Assembly (NCBI GenBank): GCA_037178625.1 | Contig: CM074141.1 | Span: 558,001 to 622,000, forward strand | DNA: 64,000 nucleotides | Direction: 5' to 3' | DNA from: Skeletonema tropicum | Lineage: Eukaryota; Bacillariophyta; Thalassiosirophyceae; Thalassiosirales; Thalassiosiraceae | Shown: one piece after another, positions 27,001 to 42,000 of the stretch | How the letters are laid out: every line of letters starts with the position of its first letter | How positions within the stretch are numbered: position 1 is the stretch's first letter | The notes under the pieces: generated by a model | The model's input: the letters and a program-made list of their open reading frames with translations, nothing else | The model's database searches: none | Told to the model about the DNA's origin: nothing | Program-made: the position numbers and the translations under genes

Positions 27001-30000
27001 GGGCGCTTCTGGTTCGGCCAATGCTGGTTCTGCTACCTTTGTGGCCGGTGACTCTCAATCATCAGATGGCGGTAGCATGACCATAGAAGCAGGAGATGGA
27101 CCCAATCAGGGCGGAGCAGTGACAATCTCGGCTGGCTCGGGCTCGTCAACTGGAGGTGGAATCATGGCCATCACATCAGGAGTCAGCGATGACGGTAGCT
27201 CCGGCACAGCCAGCTTGAAGACTGCCGATGCTGCTGGCACGAGCGCTGGATCTTCGAGTGGGGACCTCAATCTTGCAACTGGAAGCGCATCGACAGCAAA
27301 CTCAGGTGACATATCAATCGCTACTGGACTTTCCACGTCTGCATCTGCAGGAGACCTTGCTCTCACGGTAGGCTCCAGTGACACGCTTGGCGGCTCCATC
27401 ACGTTGGAAGCGGGCGCTTCTGGTTCGGCCAATGCTGGTTCTGCTACCTTTGTGGCCGGTGACTCTCAATCATCAGATGGCGGTAGCATGACCATAGAAG
27501 CAGGAGATGGACCCAATCAGGGCGGAGCAGTGACAATCTCGGCTGGCTCGGGCTCGTCAACTGGAGGTGGAATCATGGCCATCACATCAGGAGTCAGCGA
27601 TGACGGTAGCTCCGGCACAGCCAGCTTGAAGACTGCCGATGCTGCTGGCACGAAGCGCTGGATCTTCGAGTGGGGACCTCAATCTTGCAACTGGAAGCGC
27701 ATCGACAGCAAACTCAGGTGACATATCAATCGCTACTGGACTTTCCACGTCTGCATCTGCAGGAGACCTTGCTCTCACGGTAGGCTCCAGTGACACGCTC
27801 GGCGGCTCCATCACGTTGGAAGCGGGCGCTTCTGGTTCGGCCAATGCTGGTTCTGCTACCTTTGTGGCCGGTGACTCTCAATCATCAGATGGCGGTAGCA
27901 TGACCATAGAAGCAGGAGATGGACCCAATCAGGGCGGAGCAGTGACAATCTCGGCTGGCTCGGGCTCGTCAACTGGAGGTGGAATCATGGCCATCACATC
28001 AGGAGTCAGCGATGACGGTAGCTCCGGCACAGCCAGCTTGAAGACTGCCGATGCTGCTGGCACGAGCGCTGGATCTTCGAGTGGGGACCTCAATCTTGCA
28101 ACTGGAAGCGCATCGACAGCAAACTCAGGTGACATATCAATCGCTACTGGACTTTCCACGTCTGCATCTGCAGGAGACCTTGCTCTCACGGTAGGCTCCA
28201 GTGACACGCTCGGCGGCTCCATCACGTTGGAAGCGGGCGCTTCTGGTTCGGCCAATGCTGGTTCTGCTACCTTTGTGGCCGGTGACTCTCAATCATCAGA
28301 TGGCGGTAGCATGACCATAGAAGCAGGAGATGGACCCAATCAGGGCGGAGCAGTGACAATCTCGGCTGGCTCGGGCTCGTCAACTGGAGGTGGAATCATG
28401 GCCATCACATCAGGAGTCAGCGATGACGGTAGCTCCGGCACAGCCAGCTTGAAGACTGCCGATGCTGCTGGCACGAGCGCTGGATCTTCGAGTGGGGACC
28501 TCAATCTTGCAACTGGAAGCGCATCGACAGCAAACTCAGGTGACATATCAATCGCTACTGGACTTTCCACGTCTGCATCTGCAGGAGACCTTGCTCTCAC
28601 GGTAGGCTCCAGTGACACGCTCTGGCGGCTCCATCACGTTGGAAGCGGGCGCTTCTGGTTCGGCCAATGCTGGTTCTGCTACCTTTGTGGCCGGTGACTC
28701 TCAATCATCAGATGGCGGTAGCATGACCATAGAAGCAGGAGATGGACCCAATCAGGGCGGAGCAGTGACAATCTCGGCTGGCTCGGGCTCGTCAACTGGA
28801 GGTGGAATCATGGCCATCACATCAGGAGTCAGCGATGACGGTAGCTCCGGCACAGCCAGCTTGAAGACTGCCGATGCTGCTGGCACGAGCGCTGGATCTT
28901 CGAGTGGGGACCTCAATCTTGCAACTGGAAGCGCATCGACAGCAAACTCAGGTGACATATCAATCGCTACTGGACTTTCCACGTCTGCATCTGCAGGAGA
29001 CCTTGCTCTCACGGTAGGCTCCAGTGACACGCTCGGCGGCTCCATCACGTTGGAAGCGGGCGCTTCTGGTTCGGCCAATGCTGGTTCTGCTACCTTTGTG
29101 GCCGGTGACTCTCAATCATCAGATGGCGGTAGCATGACCATAGAAGCAGGAGATGGACCCAATCAGGGCGGAGCAGTGACAATCTCGGCTGGCTCGGGCT
29201 CGTCAACTGGAGGTGGAATCATGGCCATCACATCAGGAGTCAGCGATGACGGTAGCTCCGGCACAGCCAGCTTGAAGACTGCCGATGCTGCTGGCACGAG
29301 CGCTGGATCTTCGAGTGGGGACCTCAATCTTGCAACTGGAAGCGCATCGACAGCAAACTCAGGTGACATATCAATCGCTACTGGACTTTCCACGTCTGCA
29401 TCTGCAGGAGACCTTGCTCTCACGGTAGGCTCCAGTGACACGCTTGGCGGCTCCATCACGTTGGAAGCGGGCGCTTCTGGTTCGGCCAATGCTGGTTCTG
29501 CTACCTTTGTGGCCGGTGACTCTCAATCATCAGATGGCGGTAGCATGACCATAGAAGCAGGAGATGGACCCAATCAGGGCGGAGCAGTGACAATCTCGGC
29601 TGGCTCGGGCTCGTCAACTGGAGGTGGAATCATGGCCATCACATCAGGAGTCAGCGATGACGGTAGCTCCGGCACAGCCAGCTTGAAGACTGCCGATGCT
29701 GCTGGCACGAGCGCTGGATCTTCGAGTGGGGACCTCAATCTTGCAACTGGAAGCGCATCGACAGCAAACTCAGGTGACATATCAATCGCTACTGGACTTT
29801 CCACCTCTGCATCTGCAGGAGACCTTGCTCTCACGGTAGGCTCCAGTGACACGCTCGGCGGCTCCATCACGTTGGAAGCGGGCGCTTCTGGTTCGGCCAA
29901 TGCTGGTTCTGCTACCTTTGTGGCCGGTGACTCTCAATCATCAGATGGCGGTAGCATGACCATAGAAGCAGGAGATGGACCCAATCAGGGCGGAGCAGTG

Positions 30001-33000
30001 ACAATCTCGGCTGGCTCGGGCTCGTCAACTGGAGGTGGAATCATGGCCATCACATCAGGAGTCAGCGATGACGGTAGCTCCGGCACAGCCAGCTTGAAGA
30101 CTGCCGATGCTGCTGGCACGAGCGCTGGATCTTCGAGTGGGGACCTCAATCTTGCAACTGGAAGCGCATCGACAGCAAACTCAGGTGACATATCAATCGC
30201 TACTGGACTTTCCACGTCTGCATCTGCAGGAGACCTTGCTCTCACGGTAGGCTCCAGTGACACGCTCGGCGGCTCCATCACGTTGGAAGCGGGCGCTTCT
30301 GGTTCGGCCAATGCTGGTTCTGCTACCTTTGTGGCCGGTGACTCTCAATCATCAGATGGCGGTAGCATGACCATAGAAGCAGGAGATGGACCCAATCAGG
30401 GCGGAGCAGTGACAATCTCGGCTGGCTCGGGCTCGTCAACTGGAGGTGGAATCATGGCCATCACATCAGGAGTCAGCGATGACGGTAGCTCCGGCACAGC
30501 CAGCTTGAAGACTGCCGATGCTGCTGGCACGAGCGCTGGATCTTCGAGTGGGGACCTCAATCTTGCAACTGGAAGCGCATCGACAGCAAACTCAGGTGAC
30601 ATATCAATCGCTACTGGACTTTCCACATCTGCATCTGCAGGAGACCTTGCTCTCACGGTAGGCTCCAGTGACACGCTCGGCGGCTCCATCACGTTGGAAG
30701 CGGGCGCTTCTGGTTCGGCCAATGCTGGTTCTGCTACCTTTGTGGCCGGTGACTCTCAATCATCAGATGGCGGTAGCATGACCATAGAAGCAGGAGATGG
30801 ACCCAATCAGGGCGGAGCAGTGACAATCTCGGCTGGCTCGGGCTCGTCAACTGGAGGTGGAATCATGGCCATCACATCAGGAGTCAGCGATGACGGTAGC
30901 TCCGGCACAGCCAGCTTGAAGACTGCCGATGCTGCTGGCACGAGCGCTGGATCTTCGAGTGGGGACCTCAATCTTGCAACTGGAAGCGCATCGACAGCAA
31001 ACTCAGGTGACATATCAATCGCTACTGGACTTTCCACAGTCTGCATCTGCAGGAGACCTTGCTCTCACGGTAGGCTCCAGTGACACGCTCGGCGGCTCCA
31101 TCACGTTGGAAGCGGGCGCTTCTGGTTCGGCCAATGCTGGTTCTGCTACCTTTGTGGCCGGTGACTCTCAATCATCAGATGGCGGTAGCATGACCATAGA
31201 AGCAGGAGATGGACCCAATCAGGGCGGAGCAGTGACAATCTCGGCTGGCTCGGGCTCGTCAACTGGAGGTGGAATCATGGCCATCACATCAGGAGTCAGC
31301 GATGACGGTAGCTCCGGCACAGCCAGCTTGAAGACTGCCGATGCTGCTGGCACGAGCGCTGGATCTTCGAGTGGGGACCTCAATCTTGCAACTGGAAGCG
31401 CATCGACAGCAAACTCAGGTGACATATCAATCGCTACTGGACTTTCCACAGTCTGCATCTGCAGGAGACCTTGCTCTCACGGTAGGCTCCAGTGACACGC
31501 TCTGGCGGCTCCATCACGTTGGAAGCGGGCGCTTCTGGTTCGGCCAATGCTGGTTCTGCTACCTTTGTGGCCGGTGACTCTCAATCATCAGATGGCGGTA
31601 GCATGACCATAGAAGCAGGAGATGGACCCAATCAGGGCGGAGCAGTGACAATCTCGGCTGGCTCGGGCTCGTCAACTGGAGGTGGAATCATGGCCATCAC
31701 ATCAGGAGTCAGCGATGACGGTAGCTCCGGCACAGCCAGCTTGAAGACTGCCGATGCTGCTGGCACGAGCGCTGGATCTTCGAGTGGGGACCTCAATCTT
31801 GCAACTGGAAGCGCATCGACAGCAAACTCAGGTGACATATCAATCGCTACTGGACTTTCCACATCTGCATCTGCAGGAGACCTTGCTCTCACGGTAGGCT
31901 CCAGTGACACGCTCGGCGGCTCCATCACGTTGGAAGCGGGCGCTTCTGGTTCGGCCAATGCTGGTTCTGCTACCTTTGTGGCCGGTGACTCTCAATCATC
32001 AGATGGCGGTAGCATGACCATAGAAGCAGGAGATGGACCCAATCAGGGCGGAGCAGTGACAATCTCGGCTGGCTCGGGCTCGTCAACTGGAGGTGGAATC
32101 ATGGCCATCACATCAGGAGTCAGCGATGACGGTAGCTCCGGCACAGCCAGCTTGAAGACTGCCGATGCTGCTGGCACGAGCGCTGGATCTTCGAGTGGGG
32201 ACCTCAATCTTGCAACTGGAAGCGCATCGACAGCAAACTCAGGTGACATATCAATCGCTACTGGACTTTCCACATCTGCATCTGCAGGAGACCTTGCTCT
32301 CACGGTAGGCTCCAGTGACACGCTCGGCGGCTCCATCACGTTGGAAGCGGGCGCTTCTGGTTCGGCCAATGCTGGTTCTGCTACCTTTGTGGCCGGTGAC
32401 TCTCAATCATCAGATGGCGGTAGCATGACCATAGAAGCAGGAGATGGACCCAATCAGGGCGGAGCAGTGACAATCTCGGCTGGCTCGGGCTCGTCAACTG
32501 GAGGTGGAATCATGGCCATCACATCAGGAGTCAGCGATGACGGTAGCTCCGGCACAGCCAGCTTGAAGACTGCCGATGCTGCTGGCACGAGCGCTGGATC
32601 TTCGAGTGGGGACCTCAATCTTGCAACTGGAAGCGCATCGACAGCAAACTCAGGTGACATATCAATCGCTACTGGACTTTCCACATCTGCATCTGCAGGA
32701 GACCTTGCTCTCACGGTAGGCTCCAGTGACACGCTCGGCGGCTCCATCACGTTGGAAGCGGGCGCTTCTGGTTCGGCCAATGCTGGTTCTGCTACCTTTG
32801 TGGCCGGTGACTCTCAATCATCAGATGGCGGTAGCATGACCATAGAAGCAGGAGATGGACCCAATCAGGGCGGAGCAGTGACAATCTCGGCTGGCTCGGG
32901 CTCGTCAACTGGAGGTGGAATCATGGCCATCACATCAGGAGTCAGCGATGACGGTAGCTCCGGCACAGCCAGCTTGAAGACTGCCGATGCTGCTGGCACG

Positions 33001-36000
33001 AGCGCTGGATCTTCGAGTGGGGACCTCAATCTTGCAACTGGAAGCGCATCGACAGCAAACTCAGGTGACATATCAATCGCTACTGGACTTTCCACATCTG
33101 CATCTGCAGGAGACCTTGCTCTCACGGTAGGCTCCAGTGACACGCTCGGCGGCTCCATCACGTTGGAAGCGGGCGCTTCTGGTTCGGCCAATGCTGGTTC
33201 TGCTACCTTTGTGGCCGGTGACTCTCAATCATCAGATGGCGGTAGCATGACCATAGAAGCAGGAGATGGACCCAATCAGGGCGGAGCAGTGACAATCTCG
33301 GCTGGCTCGGGCTCGTCAACTGGAGGTGGAATCATGGCCATCACATCAGGAGTCAGCGATGACGGTAGCTCCGGCACAGCCAGCTTGAAGACTGCCGATG
33401 CTGCTGGCACGAGCGCTGGATCTTCGAGTGGGGACCTCAATCTTGCAACTGGAAGCGCATCGACAGCAAACTCAGGTGACATATCAATCGCTACTGGACT
33501 TTCCACATCTGCATCTGCAGGAGACCTTGCTCTCACGGTAGGCTCCAGTGACACGCTCGGCGGCTCCATCACGTTGGAAGCGGGCGCTTCTGGTTCGGCC
33601 AATGCTGGTTCTGCTACCTTTGTGGCCGGTGACTCTCAATCATCAGATGGCGGTAGCATGACCATAGAAGCAGGAGATGGACCCAATCAGGGCGGAGCAG
33701 TGACAATCTCGGCTGGCTCGGGCTCGTCAACTGGAGGTGGAATCATGGCCATCACATCAGGAGTCAGCGATGACGGTAGCTCCGGCACAGCCAGCTTGAA
33801 GACTGCCGATGCTGCTGGCACGAGCGCTGGATCTTCGAGTGGGGACCTCAATCTTGCAACTGGAAGCGCATCGACAGCAAACTCAGGTGACATATCAATC
33901 GCTACTGGACTTTCCACATCTGCATCTGCAGGAGACCTTGCTCTCACGGTAGGCTCCAGTGACACGCTCGGCGGCTCCATCACGTTGGAAGCGGGCGCTT
34001 CTGGTTCGGCCAATGCTGGTTCTGCTACCTTTGTGGCCGGTGACTCTCAATCATCAGATGGCGGTAGCATGACCATAGAAGCAGGAGATGGACCCAATCA
34101 GGGCGGAGCAGTGACAATCTCGGCTGGCTCGGGCTCGTCAACTGGAGGTGGAATCATGGCCATCACATCAGGAGTCAGCGATGACGGTAGCTCCGGCACA
34201 GCCAGCTTGAAGACTGCCGATGCTGCTGGCACGAGCGCTGGATCTTCGAGTGGGGACCTCAATCTTGCAACTGGAAGCGCATCGACAGCAAACTCAGGTG
34301 ACATATCAATCGCTACTGGACTTTCCACATCTGCATCTGCAGGAGACCTTGCTCTCACGGTAGGCTCCAGTGACACGCTCGGCGGCTCCATCACGTTGGA
34401 AGCGGGCGCTTCTGGTTCGGCCAATGCTGGTTCTGCTACCTTTGTGGCCGGTGACTCTCAATCATCAGATGGCGGTAGCATGACCATAGAAGCAGGAGAT
34501 GGACCCAATCAGGGCGGAGCAGTGACAATCTCGGCTGGCTCGGGCTCGTCAACTGGAGGTGGAATCATGGCCATCACATCAGGAGTCAGCGATGACGGTA
34601 GCTCCGGCACAGCCAGCTTGAAGACTGCCGATGCTGCTGGCACGAGCGCTGGATCTTCGAGTGGGGACCTCAATCTTGCAACTGGAAGCGCATCGACAGC
34701 AAACTCAGGTGACATATCAATCGCTACTGGACTTTCCACATCTGCATCTGCAGGAGACCTTGCTCTCACGGTAGGCTCCAGTGACACGCTCGGCGGCTCC
34801 ATCACGTTGGAAGCGGGCGCTTCTGGTTCGGCCAATGCTGGTTCTGCTACCTTTGTGGCCGGTGACTCTCAATCATCAGATGGCGGTAGCATGACCATAG
34901 AAGCAGGAGATGGACCCAATCAGGGCGGAGCAGTGACAATCTCGGCTGGCTCGGGCTCGTCAACTGGAGGTGGAATCATGGCCATCACATCAGGAGTCAG
35001 CGATGACGGTAGCTCCGGCACAGCCAGCTTGAAGACTGCCGATGCTGCTGGCACGAGCGCTGGATCTTCGAGTGGGGACCTCAATCTTGCAACTGGAAGC
35101 GCATCGACAGCAAACTCAGGTGACATATCAATCGCTACTGGACTTTCCACATCTGCATCTGCAGGAGACCTTGCTCTCACGGTAGGCTCCAGTGACACGC
35201 TCGGCGGCTCCATCACGTTGGAAGCGGGCGCTTCTGGTTCGGCCAATGCTGGTTCTGCTACCTTTGTGGCCGGTGACTCTCAATCATCAGATGGCGGTAG
35301 CATGACCATAGAAGCAGGAGATGGACCCAATCAGGGCGGAGCAGTGACAATCTCGGCTGGCTCGGGCTCGTCAACTGGAGGTGGAATCATGGCCATCACA
35401 TCAGGAGTCAGCGATGACGGTAGCTCCGGCACAGCCAGCTTGAAGACTGCCGATGCTGCTGGCACGAGCGCTGGATCTTCGAGTGGGGACCTCAATCTTG
35501 CAACTGGAAGCGCATCGACAGCAAACTCAGGTGACATATCAATCGCTACTGGACTTTCCACATCTGCATCTGCAGGAGACCTTGCTCTCACGGTAGGCTC
35601 CAGTGACACGCTCGGCGGCTCCATCACGTTGGAAGCGGGCGCTTCTGGTTCGGCCAATGCTGGTTCTGCTACCTTTGTGGCCGGTGACTCTCAATCATCA
35701 GATGGCGGTAGCATGACCATAGAAGCAGGAGATGGACCCAATCAGGGCGGAGCAGTGACAATCTCGGCTGGCTCGGGCTCGTCAACTGGAGGTGGAATCA
35801 TGGCCATCACATCAGGAGTCAGCGATGACGGTAGCTCCGGCACAGCCAGCTTGAAGACTGCCGATGCTGCTGGCACGAGCGCTGGATCTTCGAGTGGGGA
35901 CCTCAATCTTGCAACTGGAAGCGCATCGACAGCAAACTCAGGTGACATATCAATCGCTACTGGACTTTCCACATCTGCATCTGCAGGAGACCTTGCTCTC

Positions 36001-39000
36001 ACGGTAGGCTCCAGTGACACGCTCGGCGGCTCCATCACGTTGGAAGCGGGCGCTTCTGGTTCGGCCAATGCTGGTTCTGCTACCTTTGTGGCCGGTGACT
36101 CTCAATCATCAGATGGCGGTAGCATGACCATAGAAGCAGGAGATGGACCCAATCAGGGCGGAGCAGTGACAATCTCGGCTGGCTCGGGCTCGTCAACTGG
36201 AGGTGGAATCATGGCCATCACATCAGGAGTCAGCGATGACGGTAGCTCCGGCACAGCCAGCTTGAAGACTGCCGATGCTGCTGGCACGAGCGCTGGATCT
36301 TCGAGTGGGGACCTCAATCTTGCAACTGGAAGCGCATCGACAGCAAACTCAGGTGACATATCAATCGCTACTGGACTTTCCACATCTGCATCTGCAGGAG
36401 ACCTTGCTCTCACGGTAGGCTCCAGTGACACGCTCGGCGGCTCCATCACGTTGGAAGCGGGCGCTTCTGGTTCGGCCAATGCTGGTTCTGCTACCTTTGT
36501 GGCCGGTGACTCTCAATCATCAGATGGCGGTAGCATGACCATAGAAGCAGGAGATGGACCCAATCAGGGCGGAGCAGTGACAATCTCGGCTGGCTCGGGC
36601 TCGTCAACTGGAGGTGGAATCATGGCCATCACATCAGGAGTCAGCGATGACGGTAGCTCCGGCACAGCCAGCTTGAAGACTGCCGATGCTGCTGGCACGA
36701 GCGCTGGATCTTCGAGTGGGGACCTCAATCTTGCAACTGGAAGCGCATCGACAGCAAACTCAGGTGACATATCAATCGCTACTGGACTTTCCACATCTGC
36801 ATCTGCAGGAGACCTTGCTCTCACGGTAGGCTCCAGTGACACGCTCGGCGGCTCCATCACGTTGGAAGCGGGCGCTTCTGGTTCGGCCAATGCTGGTTCT
36901 GCTACCTTTGTGGCCGGTGACTCTCAATCATCAGATGGCGGTAGCATGACCATAGAAGCAGGAGATGGACCCAATCAGGGCGGAGCAGTGACAATCTCGG
37001 CTGGCTCGGGCTCGTCAACTGGAGGTGGAATCATGGCCATCACATCAGGAGTCAGCGATGACGGTAGCTCCGGCACAGCCAGCTTGAAGACTGCCGATGC
37101 TGCTGGCACGAGCGCTGGATCTTCGAGTGGGGACCTCAATCTTGCAACTGGAAGCGCATCGACAGCAAACTCAGGTGACATATCAATCGCTACTGGACTT
37201 TCCACATCTGCATCTGCAGGAGACCTTGCTCTCACGGTAGGCTCCAGTGACACGCTCGGCGGCTCCATCACGTTGGAAGCGGGCGCTTCTGGTTCGGCCA
37301 ATGCTGGTTCTGCTACCTTTGTGGCCGGTGACTCTCAATCATCAGATGGCGGTAGCATGACCATAGAAGCAGGAGATGGACCCAATCAGGGCGGAGCAGT
37401 GACAATCTCGGCTGGCTCGGGCTCGTCAACTGGAGGTGGAATCATGGCCATCACATCAGGAGTCAGCGATGACGGTAGCTCCGGCACAGCCAGCTTGAAG
37501 ACTGCCGATGCTGCTGGCACGAGCGCTGGATCTTCGAGTGGGGACCTCAATCTTGCAACTGGAAGCGCATCGACAGCAAACTCAGGTGACATATCAATCG
37601 CTACTGGACTTTCCACATCTGCATCTGCAGGAGACCTTGCTCTCACGGTAGGCTCCAGTGACACGCTCGGCGGCTCCATCACGTTGGAAGCGGGCGCTTC
37701 TGGTTCGGCCAATGCTGGTTCTGCTACCTTTGTGGCCGGTGACTCTCAATCATCAGATGGCGGTAGCATGACCATAGAAGCAGGAGATGGACCCAATCAG
37801 GGCGGAGCAGTGACAATCTCGGCTGGCTCGGGCTCGTCAACTGGAGGTGGAATCATGGCCATCACATCAGGAGTCAGCGATGACGGTAGCTCCGGCACAG
37901 CCAGCTTGAAGACTGCCGATGCTGCTGGCACGAGCGCTGGATCTTCGAGTGGGGACCTCAATCTTGCAACTGGAAGCGCATCGACAGCAAACTCAGGTGA
38001 CATATCAATCGCTACTGGACTTTCCACATCTGCATCTGCAGGAGACCTTGCTCTCACGGTAGGCTCCAGTGACACGCTCGGCGGCTCCATCACGTTGGAA
38101 GCGGGCGCTTCTGGTTCGGCCAATGCTGGTTCTGCTACCTTTGTGGCCGGTGACTCTCAATCATCAGATGGCGGTAGCATGACCATAGAAGCAGGAGATG
38201 GACCCAATCAGGGCGGAGCAGTGACAATCTCGGCTGGCTCGGGCTCGTCAACTGGAGGTGGAATCATGGCCATCACATCAGGAGTCAGCGATGACGGTAG
38301 CTCCGGCACAGCCAGCTTGAAGACTGCCGATGCTGCTGGCACGAGCGCTGGATCTTCGAGTGGGGACCTCAATCTTGCAACTGGAAGCGCATCGACAGCA
38401 AACTCAGGTGACATATCAATCGCTACTGGACTTTCCACATCTGCATCTGCAGGAGACCTTGCTCTCACGGTAGGCTCCAGTGACACGCTCGGCGGCTCCA
38501 TCACGTTGGAAGCGGGCGCTTCTGGTTCGGCCAATGCTGGTTCTGCTACCTTTGTGGCCGGTGACTCTCAATCATCAGATGGCGGTAGCATGACCATAGA
38601 AGCAGGAGATGGACCCAATCAGGGCGGAGCAGTGACAATCTCGGCTGGCTCGGGCTCGTCAACTGGAGGTGGAATCATGGCCATCACATCAGGAGTCAGC
38701 GATGACGGTAGCTCCGGCACAGCCAGCTTGAAGACTGCCGATGCTGCTGGCACGAGCGCTGGATCTTCGAGTGGGGACCTCAATCTTGCAACTGGAAGCG
38801 CATCGACAGCAAACTCAGGTGACATATCAATCGCTACTGGACTTTCCACATCTGCATCTGCAGGAGACCTTGCTCTCACGGTAGGCTCCAGTGACACGCT
38901 CGGCGGCTCCATCACGTTGGAAGCGGGCGCTTCTGGTTCGGCCAATGCTGGTTCTGCTACCTTTGTGGCCGGTGACTCTCAATCATCAGATGGCGGTAGC

Positions 39001-42000
39001 ATGACCATAGAAGCAGGAGATGGACCCAATCAGGGCGGAGCAGTGACAATCTCGGCTGGCTCGGGCTCGTCAACTGGAGGTGGAATCATGGCCATCACAT
39101 CAGGAGTCAGCGATGACGGTAGCTCCGGCACAGCCAGCTTGAAGACTGCCGATGCTGCTGGCACGAGCGCTGGATCTTCGAGTGGGGACCTCAATCTTGC
39201 AACTGGAAGCGCATCGACAGCAAACTCAGGTGACATATCAATCGCTACTGGACTTTCCACATCTGCATCTGCAGGAGACCTTGCTCTCACGGTAGGCTCC
39301 AGTGACACGCTCGGCGGCTCCATCACGTTGGAAGCGGGCGCTTCTGGTTCGGCCAATGCTGGTTCTGCTACCTTTGTGGCCGGTGACTCTCAATCATCAG
39401 ATGGCGGTAGCATGACCATAGAAGCAGGAGATGGACCCAATCAGGGCGGAGCAGTGACAATCTCGGCTGGCTCGGGCTCGTCAACTGGAGGTGGAATCAT
39501 GGCCATCACATCAGGAGTCAGCGATGACGGTAGCTCCGGCACAGCCAGCTTGAAGACTGCCGATGCTGCTGGCACGAGCGCTGGATCTTCGAGTGGGGAC
39601 CTCAATCTTGCAACTGGAAGCGCATCGACAGCAAACTCAGGTGACATATCAATCGCTACTGGACTTTCCACATCTGCATCTGCAGGAGACCTTGCTCTCA
39701 CGGTAGGCTCCAGTGACACGCTCGGCGGCTCCATCACGTTGGAAGCGGGCGCTTCTGGTTCGGCCAATGCTGGTTCTGCTACCTTTGTGGCCGGTGACTC
39801 TCAATCATCAGATGGCGGTAGCATGACCATAGAAGCAGGAGATGGACCCAATCAGGGCGGAGCAGTGACAATCTCGGCTGGCTCGGGCTCGTCAACTGGA
39901 GGTGGAATCATGGCCATCACATCAGGAGTCAGCGATGACGGTAGCTCCGGCACAGCCAGCTTGAAGACTGCCGATGCTGCTGGCACGAGCGCTGGATCTT
40001 CGAGTGGGGACCTCAATCTTGCAACTGGAAGCGCATCGACAGCAAACTCAGGTGACATATCAATCGCTACTGGACTTTCCACATCTGCATCTGCAGGAGA
40101 CCTTGCTCTCACGGTAGGCTCCAGTGACACGCTCGGCGGCTCCATCACGTTGGAAGCGGGCGCTTCTGGTTCGGCCAATGCTGGTTCTGCTACCTTTGTG
40201 GCCGGTGACTCTCAATCATCAGATGGCGGTAGCATGACCATAGAAGCAGGAGATGGACCCAATCAGGGCGGAGCAGTGACAATCTCGGCTGGCTCGGGCT
40301 CGTCAACTGGAGGTGGAATCATGGCCATCACATCAGGAGTCAGCGATGACGGTAGCTCCGGCACAGCCAGCTTGAAGACTGCCGATGCTGCTGGCACGAG
40401 CGCTGGATCTTCGAGTGGGGACCTCAATCTTGCAACTGGAAGCGCATCGACAGCAAACTCAGGTGACATATCAATCGCTACTGGACTTTCCACATCTGCA
40501 TCTGCAGGAGACCTTGCTCTCACGGTAGGCTCCAGTGACACGCTCGGCGGCTCCATCACGTTGGAAGCGGGCGCTTCTGGTTCGGCCAATGCTGGTTCTG
40601 CTACCTTTGTGGCCGGTGACTCTCAATCATCAGATGGCGGTAGCATGACCATAGAAGCAGGAGATGGACCCAATCAGGGCGGAGCAGTGACAATCTCGGC
40701 TGGCTCGGGCTCGTCAACTGGAGGTGGAATCATGGCCATCACATCAGGAGTCAGCGATGACGGTAGCTCCGGCACAGCCAGCTTGAAGACTGCCGATGCT
40801 GCTGGCACGAGCGCTGGATCTTCGAGTGGGGACCTCAATCTTGCAACTGGAAGCGCATCGACAGCAAACTCAGGTGACATATCAATCGCTACTGGACTTT
40901 CCACATCTGCATCTGCAGGAGACCTTGCTCTCACGGTAGGCTCCAGTGACACGCTCGGCGGCTCCATCACGTTGGAAGCGGGCGCTTCTGGTTCGGCCAA
41001 TGCTGGTTCTGCTACCTTTGTGGCCGGTGACTCTCAATCATCAGATGGCGGTAGCATGACCATAGAAGCAGGAGATGGACCCAATCAGGGCGGAGCAGTG
41101 ACAATCTCGGCTGGCTCGGGCTCGTCAACTGGAGGTGGAATCATGGCCATCACATCAGGAGTCAGCGATGACGGTAGCTCCGGCACAGCCAGCTTGAAGA
41201 CTGCCGATGCTGCTGGCACGAGCGCTGGATCTTCGAGTGGGGACCTCAATCTTGCAACTGGAAGCGCATCGACAGCAAACTCAGGTGACATATCAATCGC
41301 TACTGGACTTTCCACATCTGCATCTGCAGGAGACCTTGCTCTCACGGTAGGCTCCAGTGACACGCTCGGCGGCTCCATCACGTTGGAAGCGGGCGCTTCT
41401 GGTTCGGCCAATGCTGGTTCTGCTACCTTTGTGGCCGGTGACTCTCAATCATCAGATGGCGGTAGCATGACCATAGAAGCAGGAGATGGACCCAATCAGG
41501 GCGGAGCAGTGACAATCTCGGCTGGCTCGGGCTCGTCAACTGGAGGTGGAATCATGGCCATCACATCAGGAGTCAGCGATGACGGTAGCTCCGGCACAGC
41601 CAGCTTGAAGACTGCCGATGCTGCTGGCACGAGCGCTGGATCTTCGAGTGGGGACCTCAATCTTGCAACTGGAAGCGCATCGACAGCAAACTCAGGTGAC
41701 ATATCAATCGCTACTGGACTTTCCACATCTGCATCTGCAGGAGACCTTGCTCTCACGGTAGGCTCCAGTGACACGCTCGGCGGCTCCATCACGTTGGAAG
41801 CGGGCGCTTCTGGTTCGGCCAATGCTGGTTCTGCTACCTTTGTGGCCGGTGACTCTCAATCATCAGATGGCGGTAGCATGACCATAGAAGCAGGAGATGG
41901 ACCCAATCAGGGCGGAGCAGTGACAATCTCGGCTGGCTCGGGCTCGTCAACTGGAGGTGGAATCATGGCCATCACATCAGGAGTCAGCGATGACGGTAGC

